15,514 nucleotides of DNA from contig CALJKQ010000146.1 in assembly GCA_937973565.1 (NCBI GenBank), positions 1 through 15,514 of the forward strand, read 5' to 3'. Below, piece by piece: positions 8,125-15,514 of the stretch (the first letter of the stretch is position 1; every line of letters starts with the position of its first letter). The position numbers and the translations under genes were made by a program. This DNA is from an uncultured Saprospiraceae bacterium. Lineage in GTDB: Bacteria > Bacteroidota > Bacteroidia > Chitinophagales > Saprospiraceae. Below the pieces are notes generated by a model, which saw only the letters and a list, made by a program, of their open reading frames with translations, was not told the origin of the DNA and did no database searches.

Positions 8125-8139
8125 GGTGTTGTAATCTAT

Positions 8140-9144
8140 TTAAAATTTAAAGGATGTTCCAATCATGTATGTTTTGTAATCGTATTTGCTATTTGACTCA
8201 AAAAAGTTGGCGAAGCTGAGTTGACCGAACAGGTCAAAGCCCCCTAAGCCCAGGCCTGCTTTGACGCCGTAAATCCACTTGTTGAGTCCGTAGGCACCGT
8301 GCCTGTATTCTTCAATTTCTTCTTCTTTTTCTTTCAATGTTATTTTCTGGCCCGCTCCAATGTTGTAGCCTCCAAAACCTCCCAAACTGATGTGGAAAGT
8401 TTTGGTGAGTTTCCAATTGAATACCAAAGGAAGGGTAAAATAATGTGCAATGAGTTTGGGGTCTTCGGAAGCATTGGGTATGCTGGTAAAGCCCGGCACC
8501 TGCCCGTTGCCTTCTGATATTAATCGCACATCGTTGGAAAATTTAAACCTGTTTCTCAAATAAGTAACACCGGCTTCGATGCTCACTTTATTGGACAAAG
8601 GCACTATTTTGACAAGTCCGAAATTCCAGAACCAGGAAGCCCCGGGATTGACGATGGGTTCACTGTCGAGGGTAGTCAAGCTCATAAAAAAGTTGTTGAT
8701 TCCCGTTTCGATGATCACTTTGGATTTCATTTTTTTGAACGGATTGAATTTGTCGATGATGGGATTGCCAAGACCCATATCTGTGTTTTCAGGCATGTCA
8801 TCACCATTGCCATAGTCACCCATGTCCTCCGGATTTTCTTCGTCAGCTGGAGGCTGGGGTGGTTCGGCTTCGATAGGTTCAACTTGGGAATAATCCTCTT
8901 CCGCGACAGGGGTTGGTGTTTCTACCACAATGGCTTCAAGATAAGATATCAAATTTGACATCATCATATCTATGCTGTCCATTGTCTGGATGACCTTTGT
9001 AGAATCCGCGTAATTTTTGGCAAAAGAAAGGTTGGCTCTTGCTTCCTGGAGGTAATAAAGCTGGCTTGAAATTTTTTCCTGCTGGTCCTGGCCAAACAGA
9101 GCCAGTGTCATTGATAAGAATATCGAAGTAAGGGTATAACGCAT
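8140..9144 (-). CDS. Outer-membrane beta-barrel protein with acidic proline-rich linker, in the B12 gene run
   Basis: The 334-residue product has a signal peptide (residues 1-18, cleavage near ALFGQ), then a helical stretch at about 22-72 with coiled-coil-like character (QLYYLQEARANLSFAKNYA). A strongly acidic, proline-rich linker runs from about 73 to 125 (several EE, PP and DD clusters). Residues about 143-334 show alternating beta strands ending in a terminal Phe after MIGTSFKF, as expected for a small outer-membrane beta-barrel of the PorT/OMP_b-brl type. I do not recognise a specific family. It lies 45 nt after the BtuG-like gene and 15 nt before DUF6580, on the same strand. Its position suggests a role in corrinoid uptake, or in linking outer-membrane and periplasmic parts; the sequence alone does not prove it. 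A TAnnTTTG match lies in the upstream gap, so it could also be transcribed separately. Confidence 0.85.
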   Translation of the reverse strand: MRYTLTSIFLSMTLALFGQDQQEKISSQLYYLQEARANLSFAKNYADSTKVIQTMDSIDMMMSNLISYLEAIVVETPTPVAEEDYSQVEPIEAEPPQPPADEENPEDMGDYGNGDDMPENTDMGLGNPIIDKFNPFKKMKSKVIIETGINNFFMSLTTLDSEPIVNPGASWFWNFGLVKIVPLSNKVSIEAGVTYLRNRFKFSNDVRLISEGNGQVPGFTSIPNASEDPKLIAHYFTLPLVFNWKLTKTFHISLGGFGGYNIGAGQKITLKEKEEEIEEYRHGAYGLNKWIYGVKAGLGLGGFDLFGQLSFANFFESNSKYDYKTYMIGTSFKF

Positions 9145-9161
9145 TATTAAAGTATTTAAAA

Positions 9162-9169
9162 CAAAAATA
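9162..9169 (-). promoter_or_regulatory. Possible internal -7 promoter element (TATTTTTG)
   Basis: On the minus strand TATTTTTG is a full match to the Bacteroidota -7 consensus TAnnTTTG and lies 18 nt before the ATG of the 334-residue barrel protein. No TTTG-like -33 element is found at the usual 19-21 nt spacing, and the region is AT-rich, so a chance match is quite possible. Confidence 0.3.
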
Positions 9170-9189
9170 GTAAAAACAAGCCGCTCTTT

Positions 9190-10236
9190 TTAATTGCGAA
9201 TGAATATTTGGCCGGGAGCCACTCCTACCGGGTAACTGCGTGATACACCGCTATCCAGATTTAATGAAATCAAAGATCCCTGACTGGCAAAATCTTTGGG
9301 ATCCGTGTAATACAAAATTTTATTTGGTTCGTCTATCGCCAGTCCGTATATTGAAGAAGGTTCTGTTGTTAATTTCAATTTTTCAAAATTATTATCTCCA
9401 ATTTTAAACTTATAAACAGCTGCATAATCATTGAAATAAAGTGTATTCTGACTTTTATCCAGACATAAATTAACACATCCCTGGGGTAGATTAAATAACT
9501 TAACGGAACTTCCATTCTCTTGCCATTTAAACAAAGCACCTTCATAACTTTGGCCCGTGAGCCAATCAAAATGCCCTTCACAAAGAACATATAAGTTGTT
9601 GGATGCATCCATCACCATGGAATTGGGTCCCTTAGCAAGGGTTTGGTAAGTGAGCATTGTAAAGTCCGGCAAGCTGAACTGAACAAGGATTGAATCTACT
9701 GAAAAACCATTAGACAGGGTCACCCATAAACGATTGTTATGAACCAACATTTTTTCAGGTGCTCCATTGAATTTCACTGTCCTTTCAACATTATTATTTT
9801 CGCTGATCACATTGATTTCTCCTTGTGCTCCGTTGATTCCCCAGGAAGACACGATCGTCTTGTTTCCCCATCCAACAAAATACCTTGGCAGACTTTGTAC
9901 TTCCAGTGTCTTGATCAATTTGAAAGATTCATCCGTGATGGTAATGTTTTTGGCATTGTTGACCGCAATGAAATATTGGTTGGCATTGAAGTAAATGGAT
10001 TGCACCGTATTTCCCAGCTTTAATCCCGGATTTCTGTCTTCATACAAATCTGAGGATTTCAGTTGATCGTTGGTGAGCCATGATACAGAGCCATTTCCAT
10101 CCGGAAATTTTCCTTGATTGGCGCAGAATACACCCGATTTCACAAGGCTTGTATCCGTGGGATTTTCATCTTTTTCACAAGCTGTCAAAACAAGTAAAAT
10201 GGTAAACAAAAAAACAAATTGAGTTTTCAGATTCAT
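9190..10236 (-). CDS. BtuG-like surface lipoprotein (YncE/DUF5074-type beta-propeller), probable corrinoid-binding partner of BtuB
   Basis: The 348-residue product has a lipoprotein signal with lipobox LTAC (Cys20) followed by acidic EKDENPTD, as in surface-exported Bacteroidota lipoproteins. The mature part opens with SGVFCANQGKFPDGNGSVSW, matching the GVF..NEG.F..GN.S.S start of YncE/DUF5074-type beta-propellers. It continues with repeated blade strands (NSMVMDASNNLYVLCEG, NLCLDKSQNTLYFNDY, IYGLAIDEPNKILYYTD) and closes with SRSYPVGVAPGQIFI. In Bacteroides thetaiotaomicron the BtuG lipoproteins are propellers of this kind that bind cobalamin tightly at the cell surface and pair with BtuB. 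Here the ATG overlaps the stop codon of the BtuB-like gene by 4 nt (ATGA), which indicates translational coupling. Specific corrinoid binding is inferred from context. Confidence 0.88.
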   Translation of the reverse strand: MNLKTQFVFLFTILLVLTACEKDENPTDTSLVKSGVFCANQGKFPDGNGSVSWLTNDQLKSSDLYEDRNPGLKLGNTVQSIYFNANQYFIAVNNAKNITITDESFKLIKTLEVQSLPRYFVGWGNKTIVSSWGINGAQGEINVISENNNVERTVKFNGAPEKMLVHNNRLWVTLSNGFSVDSILVQFSLPDFTMLTYQTLAKGPNSMVMDASNNLYVLCEGHFDWLTGQSYEGALFKWQENGSSVKLFNLPQGCVNLCLDKSQNTLYFNDYAAVYKFKIGDNNFEKLKLTTEPSSIYGLAIDEPNKILYYTDPKDFASQGSLISLNLDSGVSRSYPVGVAPGQIFIRN

Positions 10237-12035
10237 GGTAAACGGTATTGTATAGTTGATTGAATAGTAATGTTGCGAAGGGGCATGGGATAAGCCCTGA
10301 TGAATTCATACCGGGTTTGCCAGATATTTTCAAGCCCCATGCCTATTTTTAAAACCAGGTCTTTGAATGCTGTACTGTAACCGGTTTTCAAGGATCCCGT
10401 AACAAAAGGATCCAGGAAATATGAGTTGTCGCTGGTATCGTATCTTTTGCCGACATAGACTAAGTCTGCATGAACATACCACTTACGGAAACCATAGTAG
10501 CCTGCCAGACTGGCTTTGTGAACAGGCACATACAACAATTGGCGTCCGACTGCAAGGCTTTGGTAGTCTGCCAGATTGGTAGCCTTTGTGAAACCATATT
10601 GAAGAGAGACACGTCGTTCAGAAAAGCCATTGGTGTGGTTATACTCGACCATAAGTTCTCCTCCCCTCGACCATACTTTTTTTAAATTATCGGGAGTCCA
10701 AATGGATCCTCCCAATCTTATCCATTGGATATAATCATCAATCCAATAACTAAAAAAAGAAGTCTTTACTGCGAAATTTTGACCAAGTCTGAAATTTGCC
10801 CCAAAGTTGATTTGGCTGGATTTTTCTGTTTTAAGATTGATATTACCCCCGGTAGGCCAATACAAATCATTAAAGCCGGGTAGGTTGTAATTCCTTAACA
10901 AACTACCGTAAAATGTGGGACTTTCCCACCTTATTTCTGCATTTATTGGTGTAGGCTTACCATTGTTAAAATGGGGACTTAGCAGGGCCTGAAATCTTGA
11001 TGTCCCTATTTTCCATTTCACCCCACCGGATAACATGAGGATATTCCTCTTTTTGGTATCCTGATAAAAGTTGGCATTGACGCTTTCACTTTTCAGCGTT
11101 GCCCCGGCAATCCAGGTATCTTTGTATGTTGCCGTGGTTGCCAATACAATTTGTTGACTTTCGGCATTAGAATTGACACCGCTGGCCTTGTAGTTCAATT
11201 TTTCGTTGAAAAAGCCGACCTGGTTTTTAAATGTTAGAGAGTTTGTATGGTATTTGTGATTGAACACTACCCTCAAATTGTCATCGATTTGAAATTGCGA
11301 TAAATCCTCAAAATATGGCCCGGGAATATCCCTGTCGAATCTTTGCAACCAGACAGCAACATCCAGCGTCTGTGTACCAGGCAATGAAAAGGATGCATCA
11401 GCATTAATATTTCTCCCTTTTTTGTGGAAGGGAGCGCTGGTAAGCCGAGTTCCGGAATAGTTGAATGGAATTTTATTGAAATCATTGACTTCTTCCCAAA
11501 AAAAGCGAAACTTATTCTCTTTAGTAGCGAGGTTAATATCCAGCCCCATTCTGCGATTATGAAGTGTATTGGCTGAAATGGAGGCAGTTACTTTATTATG
11601 GTCTGAACCATTGGATTTTAGCAGCAAAGCCCCCCCCAATGTATGGTTGCCAAAACTTGCTGCCATGCCGTCTTTGAATAATTTATTGGCATTAAAATAA
11701 TAGAGCGGGATTAATGAAACATCGGCAACTCCGGTAGTGGTTCCATTGATGGTTATGCCTTCAAAAAGAATGGCTGTATGTCTGGATGACATACCCCGGT
11801 TGGATAGTGTGGCCAAGCCGTTTATACTATATGCATTTATGGAAAGAGCCGGCATTTGGATCCATTGTGCCGGGTGTGTGGCGAAGGTATCGACAGTGAC
11901 TACTTGCTTGGTAAAAGGAAATTCACGGGTAGCAACTACAAGAATGGTATCTACATGTACCATAGTTTCCTGTGTCCAGGCAGGTACTGTGCTCAGCAAA
12001 AGATACCCTATGGTAAATAAGATTGTTTTATTCAT
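10233..12035 (-). CDS. btuB: BtuB-like TonB-dependent cobalamin receptor
   Basis: The 600-residue length is close to that of E. coli BtuB (about 600). Residues 1-22 are a signal peptide. DTILVVATR at 29-37 is a clear TonB box followed by the plug (about 45-140), with ALSINAYSINGLATLSNRGMSS at 63-84, AILFEGITINGTTTG and ASFGNHTLGGALLLKSN. The rest is an outer-membrane barrel ending in ITIQSTIQYRLP. It has no carboxypeptidase-regulatory-like domain, unlike the receptor at 566-2896. Assignment to cobalamin rests mainly on the cobalamin riboswitch directly upstream and the BtuG-like gene directly downstream; plug and barrel alone would only say TonB receptor. Expression should be repressed by B12, probably at translation through the hairpin just before the ATG. 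Confidence 0.92.
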   Translation of the reverse strand: MNKTILFTIGYLLLSTVPAWTQETMVHVDTILVVATREFPFTKQVVTVDTFATHPAQWIQMPALSINAYSINGLATLSNRGMSSRHTAILFEGITINGTTTGVADVSLIPLYYFNANKLFKDGMAASFGNHTLGGALLLKSNGSDHNKVTASISANTLHNRRMGLDINLATKENKFRFFWEEVNDFNKIPFNYSGTRLTSAPFHKKGRNINADASFSLPGTQTLDVAVWLQRFDRDIPGPYFEDLSQFQIDDNLRVVFNHKYHTNSLTFKNQVGFFNEKLNYKASGVNSNAESQQIVLATTATYKDTWIAGATLKSESVNANFYQDTKKRNILMLSGGVKWKIGTSRFQALLSPHFNNGKPTPINAEIRWESPTFYGSLLRNYNLPGFNDLYWPTGGNINLKTEKSSQINFGANFRLGQNFAVKTSFFSYWIDDYIQWIRLGGSIWTPDNLKKVWSRGGELMVEYNHTNGFSERRVSLQYGFTKATNLADYQSLAVGRQLLYVPVHKASLAGYYGFRKWYVHADLVYVGKRYDTSDNSYFLDPFVTGSLKTGYSTAFKDLVLKIGMGLENIWQTRYEFIRAYPMPLRNITIQSTIQYRLP

Positions 12036-12037
12036 TG

Positions 12038-12072
12038 CCGTTACCGGAAACAGGCTACAATACAGGTAACGG
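12038..12072 (-). promoter_or_regulatory. Start-codon-proximal hairpin, probable riboswitch expression platform
   Basis: On the minus strand CCGTTACC (12072-12065) pairs perfectly with GGTAACGG (12045-12038) across a 19-nt loop, and the stem ends 2 nt before the btuB ATG at 12035. Immediately 5' is a second small hairpin, TTCCC/GGGAA (12087-12083 with 12077-12073, 5-nt GGGGT loop). No U-tract follows, so termination is unlikely. Hiding the translation start is the plausible mode, since Bacteroidota ribosomes favour unstructured start regions. Confidence 0.7.
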
Positions 12073-12140
12073 TTCCCACCCCGGGAATCAGAACAAGGAT
12101 TGTACCACTGCTTTTCCTCCGAAAGTTTATGGTCGTATGT

Positions 12141-12288
12141 ACCGAGGGCAGGTCTTCTGGCTCGCCTGGCATCTGCCTCCTTCCCACCCTTCCGGGCAGT
12201 GGATAAAATGACATTTGCTTTGGGTCAGGCTTACAGCTACGGGGATAGCTCCGGATTTTCACCGGATTCCCTTTTAAAGTCGCTCGAT
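12141..12288 (-). promoter_or_regulatory. Cobalamin riboswitch aptamer
   Basis: Read on the minus strand, the conserved blocks appear in the right order. AAAAGGGAATCCGGTG (12276-12261) is followed by AATCCGGAGC, then by CCCCGTAGCTGTAAGCC. A CCACTG block and GGGTGGGAAGG come next, and the aptamer ends with AGCCAGAAGACCTGCC. These are the hallmark B12-box and core segments of the cobalamin aptamer. P1 can be closed by ATCGAG (12288-12283) pairing with CTCGGT (12146-12141), with one G-U pair. The internal CCACTG...GGGAAGG arm fits the larger, adenosylcobalamin-type (class I) layout, but the class was not tested. It lies in the leader of the btuB gene and should turn the run off when B12 is plentiful. 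Confidence 0.97.
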
Positions 12289-12312
12289 GGAGCAACTACC
12301 GCAAGGTAGGGT

Positions 12313-12343
12313 CAAAAATAGTTAAAAAGGTATAACTACCAAG
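12313..12343 (-). promoter_or_regulatory. Bacteroidota-type promoter for the B12 gene run
   Basis: On the minus strand the -7 element TATTTTTG (12320-12313) is a full match to TAnnTTTG. A -33 element CTTG (12343-12340, consensus TTTG) lies upstream with the usual 19-nt spacing. Transcription should begin near 12308, about 20 nt before the riboswitch P1. A small hairpin, CTACC/GGTAG with a TTGC loop (12309-12296), would lie at the very 5' end of the transcript. Confidence 0.7.
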
Positions 12344-12366
12344 AAATTTAACAATGATTTAGGTAC

Positions 12367-12406
12367 AAAAAAAAAGACAGCCGGGAGGAAACCAACCGGC
12401 TGTCTT
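12367..12406 (-). terminator. Intrinsic terminator of the dockerin/cohesin-like T9SS protein gene
   Basis: On the minus strand an 11-bp perfect stem, AAGACAGCCGG (12406-12396) with CCGGCTGTCTT (12384-12374), closes an 11-nt loop. It is followed by a run of T that overlaps the stem end (A residues 12367-12375 on the plus strand). It starts 22 nt after the stop codon of the upstream gene and ends before the B12 promoter, so it insulates the two transcription units. Confidence 0.95.
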
Positions 12407-12428
12407 GTGTTTATGGGATTTCTGCGCT

Positions 12429-15400
12429 TTATTTGTTCATCATAATCATCTTCTTGGTAGAAGTGAATCCATTTGTTTCCAATTGGTAGTAAAGTACACC
12501 TGCTGCACCCAGCTGATCACTTGTAAGGACAATCTGGTTGTTGCCTTTCGTGAAATCACCTTGTTTGCTGTAAACGGTCTTTCCTGTGATATCAAATACT
12601 TTCAGTGTTGCTTTTTGTGCCTCTGGCATCACAAACTGGATAGTAGTGTGACTTACAAATGGGTTAGGTACGTTTTGCATCAAAGTGACACCTCCAATCT
12701 GCTCTGCATTTCTGAATGTCATTTCAACTTTCATTACATCCAGATTTTCATCGTATGCTTCCGCTTTCACAGCTTCTGAAGTAAGGCTGAGGCTTTGGCT
12801 CATGGTTCCTGTTGAAGAAGCTTCAAAGACCAGGGCAAACATTTCATCGTTTTTAGCCAACTCTACAGAGCCGTTACTTGACCATGAAGCTGCAATCTTG
12901 CCATTTTGAGTGTGGAAATTGTTTTCATCCATATCGATCACACCTGGCACTACTCCGATGAACTTCAATCCTGCTTCGTTGTAGTTGAGTGTGAACTGCA
13001 TTCCTGATACGATGGCTTCGCTGCCTGCGTATACCGGTACAATGATTCTTGAACCTTGCTCGTAAACTTGTTGACCCAATTCAAAGCTCAACGTCTTGTT
13101 TGATCTAGGTTCTGCTACTACACCATTAAGGTTAACAGCTGCACTTTCGTTTACGTCGCCTATCTTGACTCCTTTCAGGTTAGCACCTTGAATAGATGTG
13201 TTCTGGAAGTTTACTTTTACAGTTTCAGTGAAAGGCCATGGCTTGTTAGGATCAGCAAATGTTTGGTTTGCATCCAGGAATCTCCATGACTTATTGTTGT
13301 CTAACTTATCTTTTACTCCAAGGATAATCTTTCTCAATTCAACAAGGTCTGAAGCTGAAACCTTTGCGTCTGCGTTGGCATCGGCTGCAATCAATTTGAA
13401 TGGTGAATCCAGTTTCTGAGAACCCAGAATGTGTCTTTGAATCATTACAAGGTCAAGTGTTGACAAGCCGTTGTCGTACTTATCGTTGTGGTCTGCGGTA
13501 AGGTTGTACTCTGTATTTGGAGTCATTCCCTGGAAGGCAAACTGACCGTCTGTATTGGATTTAACAATCATGGTTTCAGTAGAAGTCAAGGATACAGAAA
13601 CATTGTTTACTTTTCTACCCTGCTCTGTACCTACATTACCAGAGATCACAGTTAAGTTGCCGGTGGTGGTGCCACATGCTCCAGGATTTGCCTGGATATT
13701 GATTTTCACACTACAGAACTCTTTGTTACCTGCTGCATCAGTAACCCACATTTGAAGGTTGTTGATACCCAGATTGTCGCAGTTGAATGTTCTCTTGGTG
13801 TCATTAACATTGGCAGAGAAAGATATTTTCAAGGTACCAGGACAGTTGTCGAAGCTTCCTTTGTCAAAATCTGACGCCCAAATATCAATGTTTCCTGAAG
13901 AAGGCATAATTACAGTGGTAATTTCGCTCAAGCAGTATGGAGTAGGTTTCTTACAGTCATTAACAGTGAACAGATAAGAACAAGTAGAAAGGTTTCCACA
14001 TTTATCTTCAACTGTCCATGTTATCTTATGCTTACCTACAACATAGATAGCACTTGCATTGTTGGTTGTTCCTGTGGTGTTGATGGTTCCATCGTTGTTG
14101 AGGTCGATGGCATATTTCCAGATCAATTTATCTTCAGGGGTACAATCGTCTGTTGCTGTGGCTTTCAGGTCAACAAATCCGTTACAGTTTTCTCCGTATG
14201 CACATACTGTTACATCTGCACATGCTGCAAATACAGGCTTAACAGTATTGTTCAATTTAATCACCTGAGTATATTGCCAGATACCTCCCTGGTATGGGTT
14301 GTTTTGGTCAAACGTACACCAGTCAATTACGGTCCATGTTCTCAAGATTTTGAAACAAGCACTGTCTACGATGGTAAATACCTGATCGCTGTATGTTGAT
14401 GCAATCAAATCACACTGATCAGAAGTCCATGTTGGCTTACCCGTCTTAGACGGATCTGTATCGATGTCGATACATCCTGTCAATGTCTTGTTGCTCACCG
14501 GATTCCAGTTGATATCGCTTCCTGTGAAAGGTTTATCATTTCTTACTGCGATGGTCTGGTTGCATGTTGCGAATCTTCCGCCCGCATCTGTTGCTCTCCA
14601 TGTTCTTGTGATGGTTCCAATACCGCACTGATTAAGTGATCCACTGTCAGTAGAAGTAACGGTTGGAGTTCCACAATTGTCTGTTGCTACCGGCTTGCCG
14701 GTGATGTTGGTATCTTTGTAGTCTTTATCACAATTGATGGTGATGTTGGCTGGACAAGTGATTTTGGGATCAATTTTATCCTGTACTCTAACCGTAACCA
14801 TACAAGTGTTGAAGTTATCCGATCTCTTTCCTACAATTTTATCTGCAATACCCTGAACAACGTCACCCAGGATGCCGCTGGCGTTGGTATCTTCATAGAT
14901 ATTAATTTCATCTCCGAATACACCTGATCCGTTTCCGTCGTCGTAAACTCTCAACTGAACCATGATGTCTTTTCCAACATCATCACAGCAGAAGTTAACT
15001 GCTTTGGTATAGTTCACAGTGCTTGCACCGCAACCTGCCGTCATTCTTCTTGCATCGAAAGACACATCTGTACAGTTGTCATGAGATCCATCATCGAATG
15101 TTTCAGCAAAGATTTGTGCAACACCGCCTGTAGTCAAAGTTACAACCGTAAATTCATCACAAACAGCTACCGGTGGAACGTTGTCAACAACGTCGACCTC
15201 CGTGAAACAATAAGTTGAGTTGTTACACTGATCTTTAACAGTATATCGGATCCAGGTTCTACCTACCGGCAAGTCTCTTACAATGTATTTGCCATTAACC
15301 AAAACTACATTGTCGTTGATATATACACCATTTACAGGTGGGTTGCCATTGGCATCTGCCAACAAATAGTCAACAGTATAGGTAGTAGAAGAACAATCGT

Positions 15401-15514
15401 AGATTACTACGGGAGCCGGAACTTCCCAGTCAGCCTGACAATCGTATGGATCGCTGAATACTGAAAATCCACCTGTCTGGTCAGGAGCACATGTAACGAT
15501 AGGGCCTTCTCTGT
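12429..15514 (-). CDS. Large T9SS-exported protein with HYR/Ig-like modules, dockerin-type pair and cohesin-like domain (5' part missing)
   Basis: The frame is open from the window edge to the stop at 12429, giving 1027 visible residues; the true start is upstream of the window. The first ~600 residues are cysteine-rich Ig/HYR-like modules, for example ITCPANITINCDKDYKD with TRTWRATDAGGRFATCNQ and TWTVEDKCGNLSTC. Around visible residues 620-665 a carboxypeptidase-regulatory-like fold (GRKVNNVSVSLTST) leads into a dockerin-type pair at about 676-736: DHNDKYDNGLSTLDLVMIQR and then DANADAKVSASDLVELRKII, the second with a textbook D-x-N-x-D-x-K calcium loop. KIGDVNESA follows. A cohesin-like beta sandwich spans about 806-937 (LSFELGQQVYEQGSRIIVPV, then SGMQFTLNYNEAGLKFIGV). 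The last ~86 residues (VTLMQNVPNPFVSHTTIQF to KKMIMMNK) are a T9SS type A sorting domain. It is a secreted or surface structural or binding protein of unknown ligand. Confidence 0.92.
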   Translation of the reverse strand, partial: REGPIVTCAPDQTGGFSVFSDPYDCQADWEVPAPVVIYDCSSTTYTVDYLLADANGNPPVNGVYINDNVVLVNGKYIVRDLPVGRTWIRYTVKDQCNNSTYCFTEVDVVDNVPPVAVCDEFTVVTLTTGGVAQIFAETFDDGSHDNCTDVSFDARRMTAGCGASTVNYTKAVNFCCDDVGKDIMVQLRVYDDGNGSGVFGDEINIYEDTNASGILGDVVQGIADKIVGKRSDNFNTCMVTVRVQDKIDPKITCPANITINCDKDYKDTNITGKPVATDNCGTPTVTSTDSGSLNQCGIGTITRTWRATDAGGRFATCNQTIAVRNDKPFTGSDINWNPVSNKTLTGCIDIDTDPSKTGKPTWTSDQCDLIASTYSDQVFTIVDSACFKILRTWTVIDWCTFDQNNPYQGGIWQYTQVIKLNNTVKPVFAACADVTVCAYGENCNGFVDLKATATDDCTPEDKLIWKYAIDLNNDGTINTTGTTNNASAIYVVGKHKITWTVEDKCGNLSTCSYLFTVNDCKKPTPYCLSEITTVIMPSSGNIDIWASDFDKGSFDNCPGTLKISFSANVNDTKRTFNCDNLGINNLQMWVTDAAGNKEFCSVKINIQANPGACGTTTGNLTVISGNVGTEQGRKVNNVSVSLTSTETMIVKSNTDGQFAFQGMTPNTEYNLTADHNDKYDNGLSTLDLVMIQRHILGSQKLDSPFKLIAADANADAKVSASDLVELRKIILGVKDKLDNNKSWRFLDANQTFADPNKPWPFTETVKVNFQNTSIQGANLKGVKIGDVNESAAVNLNGVVAEPRSNKTLSFELGQQVYEQGSRIIVPVYAGSEAIVSGMQFTLNYNEAGLKFIGVVPGVIDMDENNFHTQNGKIAASWSSNGSVELAKNDEMFALVFEASSTGTMSQSLSLTSEAVKAEAYDENLDVMKVEMTFRNAEQIGGVTLMQNVPNPFVSHTTIQFVMPEAQKATLKVFDITGKTVYSKQGDFTKGNNQIVLTSDQLGAAGVLYYQLETNGFTSTKKMIMMNK

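Noticed and set aside
10233..10236. A frameshift between the BtuB-like and BtuG-like genes
   Set aside because: The BtuB-like product ends with a normal barrel terminus and the next product starts with a proper lipoprotein signal; the 4-nt ATGA overlap is ordinary translational coupling.
12041..12295. An 84-codon open frame on the minus strand through the riboswitch
   Set aside because: It follows the conserved aptamer blocks and hairpins exactly, has no protein-like composition, and would have to be translated from within structured RNA. The riboswitch explains the sequence.
13305..13487. A cellulosome scaffold or enzyme, suggested by the dockerin motif
   Set aside because: No glycoside hydrolase, carbohydrate-binding module or scaffoldin array is present; dockerin-type pairs are common in T9SS-exported Bacteroidota proteins.
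15363..15365. Start codon for the dockerin/cohesin-like protein at 15365
   Set aside because: This is an internal TTG. The frame continues to the window edge with the same cysteine-rich module style, so the gene is truncated by the window and does not start here.

Overview
The window looks like chromosomal DNA of a Bacteroidota species, most likely from the Saprospiria/Saprospirales side of the phylum. The evidence is two large secreted proteins ending in type IX secretion (T9SS, Por secretion) sorting domains, TonB receptors with a carboxypeptidase-regulatory-like N-terminal domain, a DUF4249 lipoprotein, a DUF6580 membrane protein, a TAnnTTTG-type promoter, and genes without clear Shine-Dalgarno sites. 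No rRNA, tRNA, CRISPR, insertion sequence or phage gene was seen.

Layout. (1) 1-322, minus: the first 107 residues of a lipoprotein serine hydrolase of the class C beta-lactamase type, cut by the window edge. (2) 566-3844, plus: a two-gene outer-membrane unit, a TonB-dependent receptor followed 3 nt later by a DUF4249 lipoprotein. It ends at a perfect, compact bidirectional terminator (3843-3877). (3) 12343 down to 3876, minus: a five-gene run headed by a promoter and a clear cobalamin riboswitch. The order is BtuB-like TonB receptor, BtuG-like beta-propeller lipoprotein (4-nt start/stop overlap), an uncharacterised outer-membrane beta-barrel protein with an acidic linker, a DUF6580 six-helix membrane protein, and a 1212-residue T9SS surface protein made of 13 leucine-rich 24-residue repeats and 13 cysteine-containing ~50-residue repeats. 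(4) 12367-15514, minus: the 3' part of another large T9SS-exported protein with HYR/Ig-like modules, a dockerin-type calcium-binding pair and a cohesin-like domain, with its own terminator.

How the genes work together. The riboswitch links the BtuB/BtuG pair to capture and import of corrinoids across the outer membrane. DUF6580 and the 334-residue barrel protein lie inside the same tight run. They are therefore candidates for missing parts of a Bacteroidota B12 uptake route: DUF6580 as an inner-membrane (ECF S-component-like) carrier, and the barrel protein as an accessory outer-membrane part. No BtuCDF-type ABC transporter is in the window. A perfect 8-bp hairpin ending 2 nt before the btuB start codon is a likely translational expression platform. 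No terminator separates DUF6580 from the giant surface protein, so that protein may also respond to B12; this is inference.
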